The translations under genes were made by a program, and so were the position numbers. Shown here one piece after another: positions 61,843-64,000 of a DNA stretch of 64,000 nucleotides. Position 1 is the first letter of the stretch, and each line of letters starts with the position of its first letter. Under the pieces are notes generated by a model. It ran no database searches. It had not been told where the DNA came from and worked only from the letters and a program-made list of their open reading frames with translations. Source of the stretch: Ilyobacter_A sp963675185 (GTDB taxonomy: Bacteria; Fusobacteriota; Fusobacteriia; Fusobacteriales; Fusobacteriaceae). The stretch spans positions 1,116,001 to 1,180,000 of the forward strand of contig CAXXOH010000003.1 of assembly GCA_963675185.2 (NCBI GenBank), in the 5' to 3' direction.

Positions 61843-62892
61843 ATGGCTAGAGAAAAAAACGGATTAGATAAAGATAAGGCTCTGGAAATGGCTCTTAAGC
61901 AGATAAAAAAAGACTATGGTGACGGAGCTATAATGAAACTCGGAGAAAATACGGCCATGAACATTGAAACTATCTCAACCGGAAGCTTGAACTTGGATAT
62001 AGCATTAGGTCTTGGAGGAGTACCGAGAGGTAGAATAGTTGAGATATATGGGGCGGAAAGTTCTGGTAAGACAACGGTAGCACTACATACAATAGCAGAA
62101 GCCCAAAAAGTCGGTGGGATAGCTGCCTTTATAGATGCGGAACATGCCTTAGACCCGAAATATGCCAAGGTATTAGGAGTAGATGTAGACGAACTTTTAA
62201 TATCGCAGCCGGATACGGGTGAGCAGGCTCTTGAGATAGCTGATATGTTAGTTAGAAGTGGTGCCGTGGATATAATAGTGATAGACTCCGTTGCAGCCCT
62301 TGTGCCGAAGGCTGAGATAGAAGGGGAGATGGGTGACCAACAGATGGGGCTACAGGCAAGGCTTATGTCTAAGGCGCTCAGAAAACTTACAGGTAATCTG
62401 AATAAGTCCAAAACAACCATGATATTCATAAACCAAATAAGGGAAAAAATAGGAGGGTTCGGGTTCGGGCCACAAACAACAACCGCAGGCGGAAGGGCCC
62501 TTAAGTTCTACTCCAGTGTTAGGATGGAAGTTAAGAAGTTAAGCAGCATTAAGCAGGGAGAAGATGTCATAGGTAGCGATGTAAAAGTGAAGGTTACAAA
62601 AAATAAGATAGCGCCACCTTTCAAAGAAGCTGCGTTCGAGATAATGTATGGGAAGGGTATCTCGAGAGTAGGAGAGGTTTTGGATATGGCGATAAAAAAT
62701 GATATAGTTTCAAAGTCCGGTGCCTGGTTTAGTTATGGAGATGTAAGGCTTGGACAGGGTAGAGAAAATGTAAAAAATAGACTAGACGAAGAGAAGGAGC
62801 TGCTTGCAAGCATAGAGTCGGAGCTTAATGTCATTCTATTTCCAAAAGAAGAGGATAAATTAGATGAAAATAAAGAAAATCCAGAGGAATAA
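61843..62892 (+). CDS. recA: Recombinase RecA
   Basis: 349 aa. Walker A GAESSGKT at residues 70-77, Walker B IIVIDSVAAL, loop L1 EGEMGDQQMGLQARLMS, L2 INQIREKIGGFGFGPQTTTAGGRALKFY with the usual glycine-rich loop. It forms DNA filaments for repair and triggers LexA self-cleavage. Ribosome site GAGGGGG. Its last 29 bp overlap recX. Confidence 0.98.
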   Translation: MAREKNGLDKDKALEMALKQIKKDYGDGAIMKLGENTAMNIETISTGSLNLDIALGLGGVPRGRIVEIYGAESSGKTTVALHTIAEAQKVGGIAAFIDAEHALDPKYAKVLGVDVDELLISQPDTGEQALEIADMLVRSGAVDIIVIDSVAALVPKAEIEGEMGDQQMGLQARLMSKALRKLTGNLNKSKTTMIFINQIREKIGGFGFGPQTTTAGGRALKFYSSVRMEVKKLSSIKQGEDVIGSDVKVKVTKNKIAPPFKEAAFEIMYGKGISRVGEVLDMAIKNDIVSKSGAWFSYGDVRLGQGRENVKNRLDEEKELLASIESELNVILFPKEEDKLDENKENPEE

Positions 62893-63418
62893 GCTTTTTC
62901 TGGATACCGGGGAAGTCTTAGACGTAAACCGGGGCATAATTTTGGAGTACTCTCTTTCTCAGGGGATGGAAGTGGATGAATCCCTTTACGAGGAGGTAGT
63001 CTTCGGGGCAGCCCTATCCAAAGCGTATTTTTTAATCTCCAGGAGGGATTACTGCCGAAAAGAGATGGAGATCAAGCTCGGGATGAAGTTTTCAAGGAAG
63101 GACATAGTGCAGAAGGCGGTAGAAAAGCTGTCCCAACAGGGGTACATAGACGACTATGCCTATGCAAAAAGCTATATACTACATAAGAGGTATGGTAGGA
63201 AAAGGATAGAGTATGAGCTGCGTCAAAAGGGAGTGGGCCCTGAAGTCATTTTTAGTGCGTACAAAGAGAGTGATATGGACGAGAAAAACGAGATAAAAAG
63301 AACCCTACATAAGATATCTCACAAAGACAGAGAGAAGAAGATAACTTATTTGGCTAGGAGGGGCTTTGACCTAGAAGATATAATTTCGGAGCTTAAAAAA
63401 TACGATAAAGGGGAGTAG
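62864..63418 (+). CDS. recX: Regulatory protein RecX
   Basis: 184 aa. Three-helix RecX repeats: SRRDYCRKEMEIKLGMKF, KLSQQGYIDDYAYAKSYILHK, RYGRKRIEYELRQKGVGPE. It limits RecA filament growth. Placement directly after recA with a 29-bp overlap is the common arrangement and suggests coupled translation. Confidence 0.94.
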   Translation: MKIKKIQRNKLFLDTGEVLDVNRGIILEYSLSQGMEVDESLYEEVVFGAALSKAYFLISRRDYCRKEMEIKLGMKFSRKDIVQKAVEKLSQQGYIDDYAYAKSYILHKRYGRKRIEYELRQKGVGPEVIFSAYKESDMDEKNEIKRTLHKISHKDREKKITYLARRGFDLEDIISELKKYDKGE

Positions 63419-63458
63419 GTTTTTGTAAGGGGATTCCCTTACAAAAACTATTTTTTTT
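63419..63458 (+). terminator. Terminator after recX
   Basis: 13-bp perfect stem GTTTTTGTAAGGG (63419-63431) / CCCTTACAAAAAC (63436-63448), loop GATT, then TATTTTTTTT. Confidence 0.9.
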
Positions 63459-63484
63459 AGAAAACAAATTTTATGGAGGTAGTC

Positions 63485-64000
63485 ATGTTTGCAACAACTT
63501 TGTATATGCTTTTACTTATAATTAGTTTGATATTTGTTTTTATATTTCATATACCCTATATAAAAATAAGAGGTAAAGAAAGAGGAGGACGTTCTGCACA
63601 GTGGACTGCCAAGAAGTGGGGGAGGTTTTTAATGTGGGCCGCCGGCGCTAAAGTAGATGTGGTATATAATGACGAAGGCACCTACAGCCAGTTGAAAGAT
63701 GAAGAACCGATAGTAATAGTGGGCAACCATCAGAGTAATATGGACATACCGGCTATTTTAGGTTACTTTCCCAGAGAAGTGGGATTCGTGGCGAAAAAAG
63801 AGATGGAGAGCTGGCCTTTTTTCGGTGTTTGGATGAAGTATGGGCAGTGCGTATTCTTGGACAGAAAAAATCCAAGAGAAGGTATGAAAAACATGAAGGA
63901 TGCCGTTAAAAAGATACAGGAAGGGTTTTCAATTGTTATTTTTCCTGAGGGAACAAGATCAGAAGACGGTAGTATAGGCGAATTTAAAAAAGGGAGTTTT
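63485..64000 (+). CDS. plsC: 1-acyl-sn-glycerol-3-phosphate acyltransferase (5' part, cut by window edge)
   Basis: 172 codons visible, open at the right edge. An N-terminal membrane helix (LYMLLLIISLIFVFIF, residues 6-21) precedes the acyltransferase block NHQSNMDIP (H-x4-D) and FPEGTRSEDG. It makes phosphatidic acid from lysophosphatidic acid at the inner membrane. ATG at 63485 follows GGAGG. The missing part would be about 60-70 residues. Confidence 0.94.
   Translation, partial: MFATTLYMLLLIISLIFVFIFHIPYIKIRGKERGGRSAQWTAKKWGRFLMWAAGAKVDVVYNDEGTYSQLKDEEPIVIVGNHQSNMDIPAILGYFPREVGFVAKKEMESWPFFGVWMKYGQCVFLDRKNPREGMKNMKDAVKKIQEGFSIVIFPEGTRSEDGSIGEFKKGSF

Overview
The window looks like chromosomal DNA of a low-GC, diderm, anaerobic bacterium, most plausibly a member of the Fusobacteriota (Ilyobacter, Propionigenium or Cetobacterium-like). 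This is inferred from protein character, not a database search. The signs are AT-rich codon use, strong AGGAGG-type ribosome sites, an LPS core gene cluster (diderm envelope) next to gene orders also seen in Firmicutes (ispD..cysS-mrnC, recA-recX), and an anaerobe-type oxygen-defence set (superoxide reductase, rubrerythrin, rubredoxins). Almost every real gene is on the + strand.

Layout. 0.1-4.1 kb: ridA, an RluA-type pseudouridine synthase, gapA and pgk. 4.1-7 kb: a mobile-element zone with an IS4-type element sitting inside what was the pgk terminator, and a decayed IS30-type element. 7.0-7.6 kb: six tRNA genes (Pro, Gly, Arg, His, Lys, Leu). 7.9-13.6 kb: an oppABCDF peptide transporter. 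13.7-28.9 kb: a promoter and terminated leader, then an amino-acid ABC transporter followed by the whole arginine route argH-argG-argC-argJ-carA-carB-argB-argD-argF, ending in a frameshifted remnant of a second amino-acid binding protein. 29.1-31.5 kb: truA, a GNAT acetyltransferase and an orphan histidine kinase. 31.6-34.0 kb: a Fur/PerR regulator, superoxide reductase, ferritin, rubrerythrin and two rubredoxins.

34.0-50.2 kb: initiator and second CAT-anticodon tRNAs, then a 15-kb LPS core/O-antigen cluster with five GT9 heptosyltransferase-like genes, GT2 and GT4 transferases, an O-antigen ligase-like membrane protein, two hexapeptide acyltransferases and three sugar/lipid kinase-like genes. 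The middle of the cluster (about 37.1-47.7 kb) is more AT-rich than its GT9 flanks, which suggests a replaced cassette. Three long, directly oriented intergenic repeats (34.0, 35.7 and 48.8 kb) and one fragment (29.1 kb) surround it.

50.2-59.9 kb: rpmB (minus strand), then a tightly overlapping housekeeping operon mutS2-ispD-nitrilase-membrane protein-cysS-mrnC-mreB-holB-small ORF. 60.0-60.4 kb: tRNA-Val, Asp, Phe and Cys. 60.9-64 kb: wrbA (minus strand), recA, recX and the start of plsC, cut by the window edge.

The most unusual structures are the dispersed repeats, whose two pairs of complementary arms are interleaved (A-B-A'-B'); the IS insertion that split and duplicated part of the pgk terminator; the terminated leader in front of the arginine transporter/biosynthesis cluster; and the vestigial binding-protein tail behind argF.
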